Source: Eucalyptus grandis
Lineage: Eukaryota > Streptophyta > Magnoliopsida > Myrtales > Myrtaceae
Assembly: GCF_016545825.1 (NCBI RefSeq)
Contig: NC_052616.1
Span: 55,621,623-55,685,622 of the forward strand
Length of the DNA stretch: 64,000 nt
Direction of reading: 5' to 3'
Positions 34,560 to 51,899 of the stretch are shown here, one piece after another. Position numbers and translations under genes: made by a program. The notes beneath the pieces are model-generated. The model was not told the DNA's origin. It did no database searches and worked only from the letters and a program-made list of their open reading frames with translations. The first letter of the stretch is position 1; each line of letters starts with the position of its first letter.

Positions 34560-34990
34560 ACAACGGCAATGGTCGTATCACAATGGAAGCCTTCAATTGA
34601 TATTCAATATAACATTTATATGTCTAGCATAGAAGAGTGAACTCATTTGTTCTTCGAGTATAACTAGAATGGGAGTATATGGCAAAATATCCTCTCGCAC
34701 AAAATGGTATTTGGCATTCTTCAAGAGGATGGGATTTTGAACTTCATCTAATGATAAGAGCCACAAAGGACAAGAAATTGGAAGCATGGCTCCTCAAGGT
34801 ATCCTTCTTAGCAACCATGAATTGTATTTGGATGAAGTGTGTAACCATAGATGTTTCCAAAATAAGTCGATTTAGAGGCATCTTCTTTTGGCTATGATAC
34901 GTGAAATTGTAAGAGGTAAGGCTTCACCTATCTAAATTGTAGACCCTCCGTGGCAAATATTTGTTGGCAACTATGTGGAGGCTTCCTACC
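34560..34990 (+). mobile_element. Possible decayed LINE C-terminal fragment
   Basis: In shifting frames the translation resembles the zinc-binding tail of plant LINE reverse transcriptases: a HLFFEYN-like segment, IWQN, then LATMNCIWMK and a final REIVRGKA. It is short and broken, and recognition rests on overall pattern. Confidence 0.35.
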
Positions 34991-36090
34991 TCCCTATTCT
35001 CGCATCATTAGTTGTGTTTGTAATGCTGGGGTATGCTCTAAGCTTCTATACTTCATATGATTAATGACATATAAGCGATGGGCAAAAGCTTACTAGAATG
35101 TCAAAGCTAGTCCTAAACTCTCATTATAGACGACTTTACATCGTCTGACTGTGGTTGGTGAGGTTTTCATGAAACCTGCTGCCAAAAACGTTGAGATGAT
35201 AAGGAGATTGATAGAATTAATCTAATTAAACACTGTGACAACTAACTAAAAAGTCACCTCAATTGATCAAAGAACTAAGAAGACACAACTGCAACAAATT
35301 TATTATTGATATCGCAAGAGAAAGTGCAACCACAAAGAAAATGGATAATCTTTGCCTCGAGCTATATTATTATCAAAGAATCGAACATATCGCTTTCATT
35401 TCTTCAAGTATGATCACCGAACAGCAAAGAAGGGTTTCCGAACAAAGGATAGCCCACAAGGGTTGAGGTGAGTTAGACAATCGGTTTCAAGGGAGGGCTT
35501 CAATTCTTTGGGCCCTAATGATTCGATCTGCTAAATGATGGGCCTCACAATAATAGTAGACAACTTGGATTTTACAAGAGAAGGGCCTGGTGAGATTTGC
35601 ATTCTGAAATAAAGGACTTGCAAATCCCACCCTAGTTGATCGCAGACCTAGAGAAAAGCCTAACAAAGATGGAGCACCTACAACATGCAAGTATAGCTTT
35701 AACAACACCGAAGCCCAACTAATTTCGCAATTGAAGAAATGTGTAGTCTAGTGGGCTAGTTAATGAACACTTCAATTTGATTATTTCGTCTTAGACAAGA
35801 GCAGTATTGAGCCTTATAGAAGCATGATAATGTACAAATGTGCCAATTTACAATGGATTGATGTATGATTTAGCCTCAAGTAGTAACACAATCTTAGAAG
35901 AATCATATCAACTATGATGGATAACACATGTAGAGTCTTCTTTAAAATGCGCATGACCCCTTTTGGCAAATAACATGTTATTCTCCAAATACATATATTT
36001 TTGCTTATGGTTCACAAAAAGTCACGGTGGAAGGCTAAGCAATCTCACCATGAGACCATCCAAGAGGAAAGATCTTACTTACATTGCCAT
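34991..36090. other. Intergenic DNA downstream of the CRK gene
   Basis: I see no gene, RNA or clear repeat. The 3' untranslated region of the minus-strand CRK would start just below 36091. Confidence 0.45.
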
Positions 36091-41153
<5,063 letters not shown>

Positions 41154-41894
41154 GATTTGCCAGGCTGATGAATTGATTGGGCTTGCGCACGAGTACGGGC
41201 AGAAGATTGTAGGAAGAACAGAGCATGTGGATAATCAATTTTGATGAACATCAATTCTTAGGATAAGTAATTGCAGCATGAACAGTACCAGGTCCAGAAA
41301 ACCGTTATTTTCATGCGTTAGAATACAGGGCAACAAAATAAAGAGTAAAAGGGAGAAAGAAAAATCAAGACACAAGATTTATTCTGATTCATTTTCAAAG
41401 TAGGGCTACATCTAGTAAAAGATTTTACTATAATTAATATTTGCACATCTCTGTTATGACTCTCAATTATAAGAGAAATATTATATATACCCAATACTTA
41501 TTTATAGACTTAAACCCAAGCAATCAATAAAATGTGAGCCACAAATTCTGAAAATCCTTTGGCATGGGCACCCTACTACCCCTGCCAAGGCAGCCCCCTA
41601 GATCCCTGTCTGCGCACTATAGAGCAGGACTCTCGTATCTTCTTATCGATGAGGAGTATCAACCACACCACACCATCATGCTCTTAAATTAATATAAGGG
41701 GCACCATTACAAATCAAAATTCGAGCACATAATTTTCAGCGTTATAAGTTTGAAATACTATTCCTCGCAACATATTTAGGAGTTCTGTAACATATAAATT
41801 GATATCTAAAATCGTGAAAGGCTCTTGTATTATATAAGTTTTTGCTCTGTCAAATGGGGTTTTCGACAATTCAATACTACCCGGTCTGCGGTCG
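41154..41894 (-). promoter_or_regulatory. 5' upstream region of the CRK gene
   Basis: The proximal promoter and leader must lie here because the start codon is at 41151-41153. A purine-rich stretch precedes the ATG on the coding strand. I cannot place a TATA box with confidence. Confidence 0.4.
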
Positions 41895-42082
41895 TTGACC
41901 AAGTCAAGACGTTACCGCGACAGGAGGTGGGGTTAGTTAGGTGGGCATTGTAATCTCCACGGAATGAATGGACGGTGAGGACGGAAGACAGCATTTGCCT
42001 CGCACGAGGTCGTTGACCAAAGTCAATTGCGTTGAAGCGTTCTTATTTGGCTCTACGTGGAGACAGGAAGAGGAAAAGTCAA
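41895..42082 (-). promoter_or_regulatory. W-box pairs upstream of the CRK gene
   Basis: GTTGACCAAGTCAA (41894-41907) and GTTGACCAAAGTCAA (42012-42026) each hold two WRKY-binding W-box cores (TTGAC) facing each other; another core lies at 42078-42082. They are about 740-930 bp from the start codon. WRKY control is common for defence-related CRK genes; its use here is inference. Confidence 0.45.
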
Positions 42083-42099
42083 AACATGTATACCAATGA

Positions 42100-42245
42100 T
42101 GTCGATGGAGAGAGAGAGAGAGAGAGAGGGATTTTGGTGGTGCTTATAGTTTTGAATTTTCCATCAAAATAGAGAGAGAGAGAGAGAGAGAGATGGGATG
42201 GGCGGGATTTTGGTGGTGCTTATAGTTTTGAATTTTCCATCAAAA
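42100..42245. repeat. Tandem duplication of about 65 bp with (GA)n tracts
   Basis: Two copies of GGGATTTTGGTGGTGCTTAT plus the following 25 bases, each preceded by a GA run of about 20 bp. Confidence 0.85.
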
Positions 42246-43144
42246 TTACGGTAATAATAGCAATAATTTCGAAATTTGAAAATTGATTCGTATAATTTGA
42301 TGCGACTGTCAAAGGAAAAGCCCAACCCCTCCAAAACGTTTCACATGAGTGACGCATATTTATTTGGAGACAAAATGCAATCAATTTGTAATACTCATCC
42401 AATATACTTAAGATGCTGCCCTAGTTAATCTATCGTACAGTAACTCTCACGGTCTTGTCTCAAGATGGCCGCTAAACTTGATTTGTTGTCAATTAGGCAC
42501 GTTTAACATTGTAGTTTCCTTCTGACAAAAAACAATATCTTAGATTCCAACACTAAATAGTATCATTTCTTCAAAAGCACCTCTTGCAGATATTATCCAT
42601 AAACACTATCACCTCCTGGGTGGGCAAGTCCATTTATTCCTACCTCAATGGTCATTCTACAAGTCTAGCGATGAAATTATCACATAAACATAATAAATAT
42701 ATAGTTCATTACGCAAGAGTGAACTCACAAGAGAGCTATTCGATCTGATGTTATATATATACACACGTGCTAAGTTCACTGAATAATTTTGTTCAAATGA
42801 GCGTGACTCACGTCATAGATTGAATTAGACGAAATTCTAGTAACGTTGCCGTGGGTTCACGAAAGCTGAATGATGTTGAGTGAATTTGGACTGTTTCGTC
42901 CTCAATCTCAAGTGGAGACTTGGAAAGATAAGTCAAGGATAATGATGTAGACGAAATTGGAGATTAGCAAGGGAGGGAGGGAGGTAGGGAGGGAGAGAGA
43001 GTGAGAGAGAGAGAGACATGGAAGACATTTATGACTACTTACAAATAACATAGTCAAATTTACATAAGTTTTCATCAATGTAATAAGGATGCTCGAAGAA
43101 AATGAATTCTCTACATTGAGTTCCATGTCATCAGAAATTGCTAC
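42246..43144. other. Intergenic DNA
   Basis: No gene recognised. A short GA/GGGA-rich run lies at 42970-43016. Confidence 0.5.
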
Positions 43145-43500
43145 ATTAAATTATAAGACAAGTACATTGAAGTCCTAAAACTTATTATGAAAGTGCAATT
43201 GAGTCATCAAATTTATTATGAAAGTACAACTAAGTCTTAAAATTTTCAAAAAGTACAATCAAGTTATAAAACTTGTCGCGAAAGTGCAAATGTCTCCTAC
43301 AACTTTCAAAAAAGTACAATCAAGCCCTAAAACTTTCAAGAAAATGAAATCAACGGAAGGATTTTATTGGACAAATTTGACAAGTCTTAGGATTTAATTA
43401 TAGTTTTTTGATGATTTTGGGACTCAATTACACTTACGTGACAAGTTTTAGGACTTAATTATATTTTCATAACAAGCTTTAGGACTTCCAATATACTTAC
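43145..43500. repeat. Short-period repeat, AAGTCCTAAAACTT type
   Basis: Words like AAGTCCTAAAACTT, AAAAAGTACAATCAAG and ATTATGAAAGTGCAA recur about every 35-45 bp on alternating strands. A related block lies at 45170-45425. It looks like a non-autonomous repeat family; the class is unknown. Confidence 0.6.
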
Positions 43501-44170
43501 TACTTAAAATATTTAGAATTGATTTGCAAACAAGAACAAATTGGACTTTAATCCACCCGAAATATTTTGCTGAGTTGTTGGGTATTTGACTACCAATTTT
43601 GTTAGTTATTTAGTATTTTTGCCCTTCTCCATCATATACACGTTTCTCAATTGACACTATATCTAAGTAACATTGGCATAATCAAAGTGCAATGTGTAGA
43701 TGGATTAATATTTTGTCTAGTCAAAAGTCTAAAACCCCCTTTTTTTTCACTACAATAGATAAATAGATCAATAAGCCCTATTTTTATCTCGTGACCTCAA
43801 TTTTCTTTTTGATAAATTCATAAATATTTAGTCATTTCTAAGGAGATCAGCGATTTTTGCATTGAAAAATCCTAACATCATTGGATTTGATCTCTGCACT
43901 TAAATTGAAAGGCAATTGTGGGCTAAATTTGGAGACTCACATAGATAGCTAGATAAAAGACATCTCTAAAACACCAACTATCAAATGAAATCTACCTAAA
44001 GTTTTATAAGACAATGACAAATGTTCACTAAAAAATTAAATTGAAAATCTAATTTGCGAGGAGGATGATGGTTCGCACTTGCCGTTTGCAAGTGTGTGTA
44101 AGGGGAAGACTAGATCAAAAGATGGACCAACCATACAAGCGACAATAACTAAAGTTGATCTTCCAATGTG
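43501..44170. other. Intergenic DNA
   Basis: A/T-rich, no gene or clear repeat seen. Confidence 0.5.
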
Positions 44171-44435
44171 AATGGTGTTTATATGATGTAGAAGGGCTTG
44201 GTCAAATAAAGGTTTTCTAGAAAAAGGTTGTAAGAAATTTTCTAGTTTTATACTGGGGCCAGCATGAGTTGTAGTTATTGTTTGTAAAATGGTGTTTATA
44301 TGATGTAGAAGCTGCTTGGTCAAATAAAGGTTTTCTAGAAAAAGGTTGTCAGGAATTTTCTAGTTATATACTGGGGACTAGCATGAGTTGCAGTTATTGT
44401 TTGGGCCATCATGAGTTGTAGTTATTGTTTGGTAA
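44171..44435. repeat. Tandem duplication of about 117 bp
   Basis: Two diverged copies beginning AATGGTGTTTATATGATGTA (44171 and about 44287), with a third partial copy of the GAGTTGTAGTTATTGTTTG end. Confidence 0.85.
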
Positions 44436-44460
44436 AACTTAAGAAGGAGGAAAAATTTAC

Positions 44461-44608
44461 GTATTGATGATTGGATGGCTAAGAAGAGATATTCATAAGA
44501 TATTTGTATGGGGGTGTGTCTATACATAGTGAATTATAAGACGAGGTATTGATGATTGGATGGCTAAGAAGAGATATTCAGAAGATATTTATATGGGGGT
44601 GTGTCTAG
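44461..44608. repeat. Tandem duplication of about 85 bp
   Basis: Two copies of a unit starting GTATTGATGATTGGATGGCT, at 44461 and 44546, ending in ATGGGGGTGTGTCTA. Confidence 0.88.
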
Positions 44609-44735
44609 TTAGAACTTTGGCTATTTTTTATAAACCACAAGTCTACACGCAATTCAGCTAAATATACATGATGTAGTTATTATTGGAGGAACAAAGGAAA
44701 TTTACAAGACTTTCTTTTTTGCGGATCCTTCTTTT

Positions 44736-45140
44736 TCCCTATTGGGCCCCTATTGCAACCCTTGGTGGTAATTCTATGAAACTTTGATTATACAAGCCAC
44801 TTAGGTTGCTCGTACCATAAGTCAGTCAAGCCAACTAACTTGTGAGTTTTTCCTTGTTTTGATAGCAAGAGAAGACTTGTAGAGCAAATTGACATCAAGG
44901 ACACATTGGATCCCATTGAGCGTGTACAAGGTGATGATCCCCTATTGGGCCCCTATTGTGACCTCCTAGTAGTTGACTCTACAAGACATTTGATTATACA
45001 AGAAATGTTGCTTATACCATAAGTCAGTCAAGTCAACTGAATTGGAGTTTTTCCTCGTTTTGTCCACAAGAGAAGACTTGCTCTATTGAAGTCAAGGACA
45101 GGTTGGATCTCATTTAACGTGTGCACTGTGACGGGCTAAG
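44736..45140. repeat. Tandem duplication of about 204 bp
   Basis: Two diverged copies starting CCCTATTGGGCCCCTATTG (about 44737 and 44941), both containing CATAAGTCAGTCAAG and AGAGAAGACTTG. Confidence 0.85.
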
Positions 45141-45169
45141 TATGCCGCATAGTCCCATCACATCTTTGA

Positions 45170-45425
45170 TAAAAGAAATTAGTGCACTCAACATCCTAAA
45201 ATTTATAACAAAAATACAACCGAGTCAAAATTTTCAAAAAGTGCAATCAATACAATGACTTAGATGGATTAATTTGACAAGTTTTAAGACATGATGGCAT
45301 TTTTAAAAGTTTTAAAGCTTAATTGCACTCTCATGAAAAATTTTAAGACTTGATTGCACTTTTTAAAAATTTTAGAACTCAATCACACTTTTGTCACAAG
45401 TTTTAGGACTTCTAATGCTCTTTTC
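45170..45425. repeat. Second AAGTCCTAAAACTT-type repeat block
   Basis: Related to 43145-43500, with TTAAGACTTGATTGCACTTT-like words on the opposite strand. Confidence 0.55.
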
Positions 45426-46370
45426 CCTTTTTTAAAGAAAGAGGAAAAGTCGAAATAAAGGAAATAAAAAGAGGGCCAAATGTTCTCAGCGGTGGAGAAG
45501 GGAGAGTAGCAGCATTTTCTTGCAGAAAAAGAAAGAAAGAGGTAGAGAGTGTGCCGTATCTAAGGTTGATTTGATATAAATAAGTTGAGTTTTGAGGAAG
45601 ATATTGATTTTAAATAGGCTTAGTCTCTATTGAATTGTTGTCGTCTCTCCCCAAAAAAGTAGTATCGGGGCAAGCATTGATGGAGGAAACTAGTGGTACC
45701 ATATTTTAGTTAAATGTCTCAAACAATTCTACTTGGAAGCCTCGGATTGAAGATATATTTGCAATTATTGTCCTTCAACCCAAAGGACGAAAAATATGGG
45801 GAATGACACAGCCATCATTCCACCCAAAAGATGTAGTCTCAAACCATACAAAAATCAACTCCCATAAGTCTTCATGTAGCGCTTTTACTCTACTGGCCGC
45901 TAACCAAGGAAACCAAAAATTTTAGGAAGGAAAGGCGTGGGTAATCATAGTTCAATGAGCAGTGTGTATCTCTTCTAAGCAAATTGAACATTTGCTATGC
46001 ATGTTTAAGACATAAAACATAACTTGTTATATTGAATTTCATGATATAACAAACTTATAAGAAGAAAATGAGTTATATACGCTTCAACATAGCTATATTT
46101 ATAGTATAAATATCCATTTCACAATAATATCAAAACAAATATCAATAGTCTTATCCTTTGATCAATGTCATCAAAATCACATGCCAATGGTCCATTTCGG
46201 TGGCCAATCTTGTGCTTAGATATTGACCATGGTCAAGATAACATCTCGTGGCAAGGGGGTCAAACTCTTCATTTGGTAAGGTCTTCACCTATCTTGCCGG
46301 TGGCTATGTGACATCTAGAAGTTTCCATACTGATAATTGTATTTTTGGACTAAGTTTCCATAAAAAGGGC
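45426..46370. other. Intergenic DNA
   Basis: No gene, kinase exon or clear repeat recognised. Confidence 0.45.
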
Positions 46371-46600
46371 TCTTGCAAGTCAAAGTGGAATCCCTGTGCC
46401 AGTCCCTCGTGGTCCACTCATGCCCGTGTTTACCAAATTACCAGGAGTCGTATGCATCCACTCAATCCTCACTTTACTTTAGGGTGGCATTTTCTTTGGA
46501 AAATATTAATATGTAGTCCGTCAACATCTCCTCACTTGACTTTAAGGTGGCATTTTCTTTGGAAAAATATTAATATATAGTCCGTCAACACCATAAAAAG
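46371..46600. repeat. Tandem duplication and homology to 50240-50440
   Basis: GGTGGCATTTTCTTTGGAAA occurs twice about 65 bp apart with shared flanks (46482-46590). The preceding block, including CCAGTCCCTCGTGGTCC, recurs at 50318. This shows that the two CRK pseudogene loci were duplicated together with their 3' flanks. Confidence 0.75.
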
Positions 46601-46835
46601 ATTTACACATTGAATGGCTATGATTACATTAATCGAGATTGTATTATCGTGGAAACTCAGCTGCAGTACACATTCCAATGATCAAACACCAATTGTATAA
46701 GAAATTTGGCTTATTCCAAGCGAAAAACAGCTATTTAATTTATAATATTGCTGTTCGACGGAAAAAGAAAATTATAATATTGCGGGACAGAGTGGGAAAT
46801 AATAATAAAAAGCCAGAGAAAACAAAACCAGGTAC

Positions 46836-47667
46836 CTTCAGGTGCAGTCACCTGAGCAGGAGGAGAAAGAAGCCGGACCGGTGGTGGCGCTGCCACCGTC
46901 ACCACAGTCACCAAGTCGGGGTCGTAAAAGGAGTAGACCTCAAACCTCACGTTGCAGCTCGGAGTAAATACCTTTCCTCCTGGCGTTTCCGGAGGGAGAC
47001 GAGCTATCGCCGACCGAAGGCATGTGCCGCAGTCCGATGCGGTCAAATCGGGCGTGCACTCCGCGAGCGTGTACAGCCGTTGCGAGCCCACGAGCTCAGC
47101 CTCTGCGGCGGCCACTTTCTTCCCTGATCCACTGCTCGGGGCCCTCCGCAGTACATCGTCCATGGTTTCATTCAGGAGTTGAAAGAACCGAGATGGGTCC
47201 TCTGTGACGTTCCAACCGTTCCCCTGCTTCGCCACAGGATAAGGTTGCATGACCGAGTAAATGGGCTGATCTGAGTACCTTAGCATGCATATGTCGTACC
47301 AGATGATGGAGATTCTTTTGCCAGGGCATCGCCGGCCAATATCTTGGGCTGCCTTGGCTACGCAGTTGCTGCATGTCGGGGCGTCGATGTCACCACGGCA
47401 GAGGAAGATCCGTAGGTCTGGTCAGGTGGGTATTCGCCAGCGGTGGCCACTGCTGCTGATGTTGTTGCTGGCGGAATCGGCAGCGGAGGAAAGTGATGGG
47501 AGGAGTTCATTGAGGCTATTTTGGTAGGTGGAATTAGGAAGGAAGGGTTTGGTGTTAGGGCAATAGTTGTCGATAAAATTAGGTGCCGCTTCACTGATGT
47601 GAGAGATGCCGATGAGCAAATTGATGGAGAAGAGGAGAGGGAGGGAGATGGTGAAGGTAGAGCTCAT
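46836..47667 (-). pseudogene. CRK first-exon pseudogene (DUF26 only), copy 2
   Basis: Start MSSTFTISLPLLFSINLL is a signal peptide like that of the neighbouring CRK. Both DUF26 domains are recognisable: the first motif (CRGDIDAPTCSNC) in a shifted frame, the second (CTPDLTASDCGTC) intact. A 13-14 bp deletion near 47455 and a missing base near 47412 break the frame. The exon keeps a possible splice donor at 46835, but no membrane or kinase exon follows downstream. It may once have encoded a full CRK or a secreted DUF26 protein. It is nonfunctional as read. Confidence 0.85.
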
Positions 47668-47995
47668 GTTGCGATGGATATAATTACATTTGGCTTCTGT
47701 TGGTTCTTCTTTTAGTCATTATAAGCTTTGTATAAAAGCCCACTATTGGTTTTTTTTTTTTTGGAGCAAAAAAGCCCACTATTGGTTGACAGATTTGTAT
47801 TTTTTCTCTTTCCAAGAGCTTTTTGATTTGTCTAATCGAATTCTTGATCTTACATTATTTTTCTATTCAAGCACCTCCCCTAAGTGCCACTCCTCAAGGT
47901 CAATCTTCTTGGCCTTATTTTTCCGAAAGTTATTGTGGCCTCATATGACGGGTGCTTTTCACACGTAACTTTCGCTCAACTAATTATGAGCCGGA
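47668..47995 (-). other. 5' flank of CRK copy 2, homologous to 54967-55240
   Basis: Shared words (GTTGGTTC, ATCATTATAA or GTCATTATAAGC, TCTAATCGAATTCTTGATCT) show it was duplicated with the exon and probably carries the old promoter. Confidence 0.5.
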
Positions 47996-47999
47996 ACAG

Positions 48000-48540
48000 T
48001 TGGGTAGCACATGGGAACATTCTATTCTTTTATTCTTTTACTCCTTAAATGAAAAAAAATAAAAATCATTTGGTGACATCAACTATTTTTCTATTCCCAT
48101 TATAGAAAAGTAGCTGAGGAATATATTTTAAATATAAATAAGAAGTAAAAAAAAAAGTAATTTTTTGTTTTCGAAAATAATTTCTACCAATTGCTGCCCT
48201 CCGTCACGCGTCGGCAACCACCATTGTCAATTGGCAACGCGGCAAGGGGTGGCTGCAATGGGTGGCGGTGGCGGCGATCAGCAATTGATGGCCGCAAGTG
48301 GTCGGTGGCGGTGGCTACGGCGGCAAGCGACAGCAATGACGATGGCGAGCGGTGGCCGTCAAACACATTCCTAATTTTTTTTGTAGATTGTACTAAACAC
48401 ATTTTTATTCTTTTTTCTATTCCTAGAATGTAAATTTTATATGGTTACCAAATACATTATTTTACTTAGAAATTGTTCCGATAAATAGAAATAGAAAAGA
48501 ACTATTTAAAATATATATATTTCCTAGAACATAAATGTTA
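48000..48540. mobile_element. Possible non-autonomous DNA transposon with GC-rich core
   Basis: A/T-rich flanks with TTCTATTC-type words on both sides surround a GC-rich core (48190-48360, GGTGGCGGTGG). Ends and target duplication could not be defined. Confidence 0.3.
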
Positions 48541-49439
48541 CTATTGCACCCTAATGTCCTAACGTGGACTTTTATGGGATCGCAAAATAAACATCTAATT
48601 AAGTGAGTACTATCGTGATCTCCTCAAAGCCCTCCTGCGGGCAGGAAAGTTAATGGTTAACCAAGTTTAGGTTTAGTTCAAGCTTTTTCAAGCTCTCCAA
48701 TTAATGACTTATTATTCGAGTTTTTTAACCTACAAGTCCTACATTTTCATTTAGATTTATGGTTGGTCAACTAGAAATCCAATTAAAATATCAGAATAAA
48801 TATTTTACTCCTATGCAACCCATAACCAGAAAAATTGGAATTGAGGACTTTATTACACTAGTTAATCCATTAATGCCCTTACAATACTTAAATCTTATTT
48901 AAATTGGATGATTTTTCAAAAGATTTTTTCTTGCATTAAAAATATTCAAAAAACTGATTTAGGCTTTTTCCTAATTTTTGAAATCGTTGAAGTATTTTTT
49001 TTTTCATGCATTTTTAAGAGAAAAGTACTTAAATACCAATTTTAGACCGACCAGGTCGAGTCCCTCCCCAGAACGCCAAGCACACCTCTTTCCCCCTATT
49101 TTAATCTTCTCTCTTCCTCCTTCTTTGTCCTTCTTCTTCTCTCTCGTCTTATCCCCGTTCCCTCTCTCTACACTAGCAAGAATAGGGAAGACAAGCATTG
49201 ACAACACTAAGACCTTCACGCTCGACCAAGATCAATTCTTGTTAGTTGGGTTCACTTTCATGTGAAAAAAAGCTTAATGAATAGCAAATCCAAAAGGACT
49301 TGAGTCCATATGATAAATCACATGAAGAAATAGAGTTTTTCACTATCTTTTAAGTGGTAACCGCAAATAAGTTATTATGGACATAGTAATAATAGAAAAA
49401 GAGAAAGCAAAAAATATGGAGTTTCAGGGTCAATTTGAT
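48541..49439. other. Intergenic DNA with a CT-rich stretch
   Basis: No gene seen. A CT-rich run (49080-49160) gives chance open frames. Confidence 0.45.
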
Positions 49440-49938
49440 TTACATCAAGACGTTGATTCGTGGTCCGATTAAGCTGAAATTTTGTCAACGTGTTCATGGT
49501 ACACTGTTCTCGAATCTGGATGTTTTGATTTTTGTTTGAAGCTCCCTACACTAGATTTTTCTTGAGTCAATAAAAACTTGTGTTTTTTTGTCAAATTTAT
49601 CCTTGATCTCTTAAAATTTATGCGTGTTGCCAATAATGATGTTCTTGAGGTCTTTGCTGCTATGTACCTTTAGTATTTACTAGAGAAGAACATTTTTTAC
49701 CCAATTTTGTTGAGAGTGAAAATTTTTAGGTGGATTCTAATCCCATTGTTTTTTTTTTATCTCCTCACACCGGGGAGGTTTTCCATATAAAAATCGCCTT
49801 GTGTTTGCATGCTTGAAATTTATTTTTACTCTTCTATATCGGTTTTTATTAGATTTACATAAGAGGAGAGATTATTATGCTGTGTTAATATGATATGTTT
49901 GAGTTGTTACTATTCTCTCATTAAAATGGTATCAGAGC
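49440..49938 (+). mobile_element. Truncated Ty1/copia LTR and primer-binding site
   Basis: TGGTATCAGAGC at 49927-49938 is the initiator-tRNA-Met primer-binding site. The preceding sequence, with CACACCGGGGAGGTTTTCC and GTGTTTGCATGCTTGA, resembles the 3' half of small copia LTRs. No gag follows, so it is a remnant. Confidence 0.6.
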
Positions 49939-50740
49939 TTTGGTTATTGCTTGATTTGGGTGTGGCTCGCAATGGCTAGGTGAGCCTAACAAGTCGCCGA
50001 ACCTCACTTAGCTGGTCACCGGCGCCGCATCGGCCAACAATGACTAATGACTGGTGGGGGAAGAAGAAAGAGAAGGAGAAAAGAAGAAAAGTTACTAAAT
50101 AATTTTCTATTTCAAATTTAGGAAATAAAGGAATAGAATAAGTTATTATTTAACCTATTAACAAACAGGCCTCAGGTTCCCGTCCGTTGTTCCAAAAATA
50201 TGAGTTTTTTTTTTTTTTGAACAAACAAAAAATACGAGTTCAAAAGCCCCCTTAAAAGGGTTCTCGTAAGTCAAAGTCAATTGACTTTGAGTGGAATCCA
50301 CCAATGGCAAATTGCTGCCAGTCCCTCGTGGTCCGCTCAGGCCCGTGTTCACCGGGAAATCTATCCATCCACTCGTTTACGACTTGACTTCAAGATGGCA
50401 TTTTTTTTGGGGAAAATATTATATAGAATCGATATATGCAGGCCGACATCATCGTAATACTAAATTGTGTGGATATTAAAATGAGTATATGACCAATGGC
50501 TATGATTGTGTTGATCTAGATGGTTGAGTCTTTCTCTTTTGTCCTACTAAGCTAAATTAAATTGACGACAATATTATAATATATATTATCATGGAAATTC
50601 AGCTGCAGTTCACATATCTATGATCAAATGCCGCTTCTAAAAGAAGATCGACTATTTCCCAAGCAAAAAGCAGCTATTTTAATTTGTAATATTGCCCCAA
50701 AGAGAGGGAAATTAAAATAAATAATAAATAATAAAATGAC
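49939..50740. other. Flank of CRK copy 3
   Basis: No gene. A GC-rich segment lies at 49990-50070; 50240-50440 is homologous to 46371-46520. Facing W-box cores occur at AAGTCAATTGACTTTG (50273-50288). Confidence 0.5.
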
Positions 50741-51228
50741 AAAACTAGGTGCCTTTAGGCACCCCCACCGTCGCCAAAGTCCTCAACGCAGCAGTGTCTT
50801 AAAAGTGGAGCTCCTTAAACCTCACGTTGCAGCTGGAAATCAACACCCTTCGTCTCGGCGTCCCCTGAGGGAGACGTGCGATTGCCCACCGGAGGCCTGT
50901 GCCGTAGTCCGAAGCCGTCAAGTTGGGTGTGCACTCCGTGAGCGTGTAAAGCTGTCGCGAGCCCGCCAGCTCGGTATCGGTCGTCTGTGATGTTCGAACG
51001 TTCGCATGTATCAACATGGGCTGTTTGCATGACCGAGTAAAGGGCTGATTTGAGTACCTCATCATGCATGTGTCGTACCACATGATGGAGGTTGTCATGC
51101 CCCAACCCCGAGCGCGAGCACATCCCACTGCGGTCGATCAAATGCGACATTCCCAAGTAGTGTTGCCGACCCTATTGATTTATTATCATGGCCGGAACGT
51201 ATTATAAAACCCCAACAATAAAATACGG

Positions 51229-51475
51229 GATAGAAAAGCAGAAAACAATTTCGCAACCAATCACTTACACAAACCAACGGAGTTACAGACGGGGCCTATA
51301 GCCAAAAGTCTACAAAAGACCGGCTTTAAAAATGAACTGTCCTACGACGGATAGAAAAGCAGGAAACAATTTCACAACCAATCACTTACACAAACCAACG
51401 GAGTTACAGAGATTTTAAGGCCTACAGCCAAAAGTCTACAAAAGACCGGCTAAAAATGAACTGTCCTACGACCCC
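51229..51475 (-). repeat. Tandem duplication of about 122 bp in LTR F
   Basis: Two copies of a unit starting GATAGAAAAGCAG and ending GAACTGTCCTACGAC, differing by a few substitutions and indels. Confidence 0.9.
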
Positions 51476-51594
51476 TGAAGTCGGACACGCTCTCCAATCC
51501 TTATGACTTCACCTCCGCAACCTCAAGGCCAACCAAAGCTATCCTGGCCGCTGCTTCGTCCACAGGGACCTGAAATTTTAATCCCACAACCGGA

Positions 51595-51609
51595 TGAGAC
51601 GATGTCTCA
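51595..51609 (-). other. Inverted repeat in LTR F
   Basis: TGAGAC-GAT-GTCTCA, a perfect 6-bp stem. On the minus strand TTTCAG (51570-51575) follows about 20 bases later, then an open stretch of 22 codons. The layout recalls LTRs S1, B and C. Confidence 0.5.
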
Positions 51610-51899
51610 CAAGTTCAACCCCCTAAACCCCTATTAGAAAGAAAATACGTCCCCGGTGGCCTAGCCACATCACACGAAGACTTTACCTCGCCTCAGCTTT
51701 TATCCGCAAAGTTAGCATAATTTATATAAACCAACCACGTGCAATTATGATAACCAAACAACTATGATACAATCACATCATCGAACAATTCAACTCTTTG
51801 ATCGCTCAACGATCAATCGACTCGCCGATTACATGTCATTCTAACAAATCAATCATTGCCTCCAATCACACTCCCACTGCCCCACTAAAATTAGAATCA

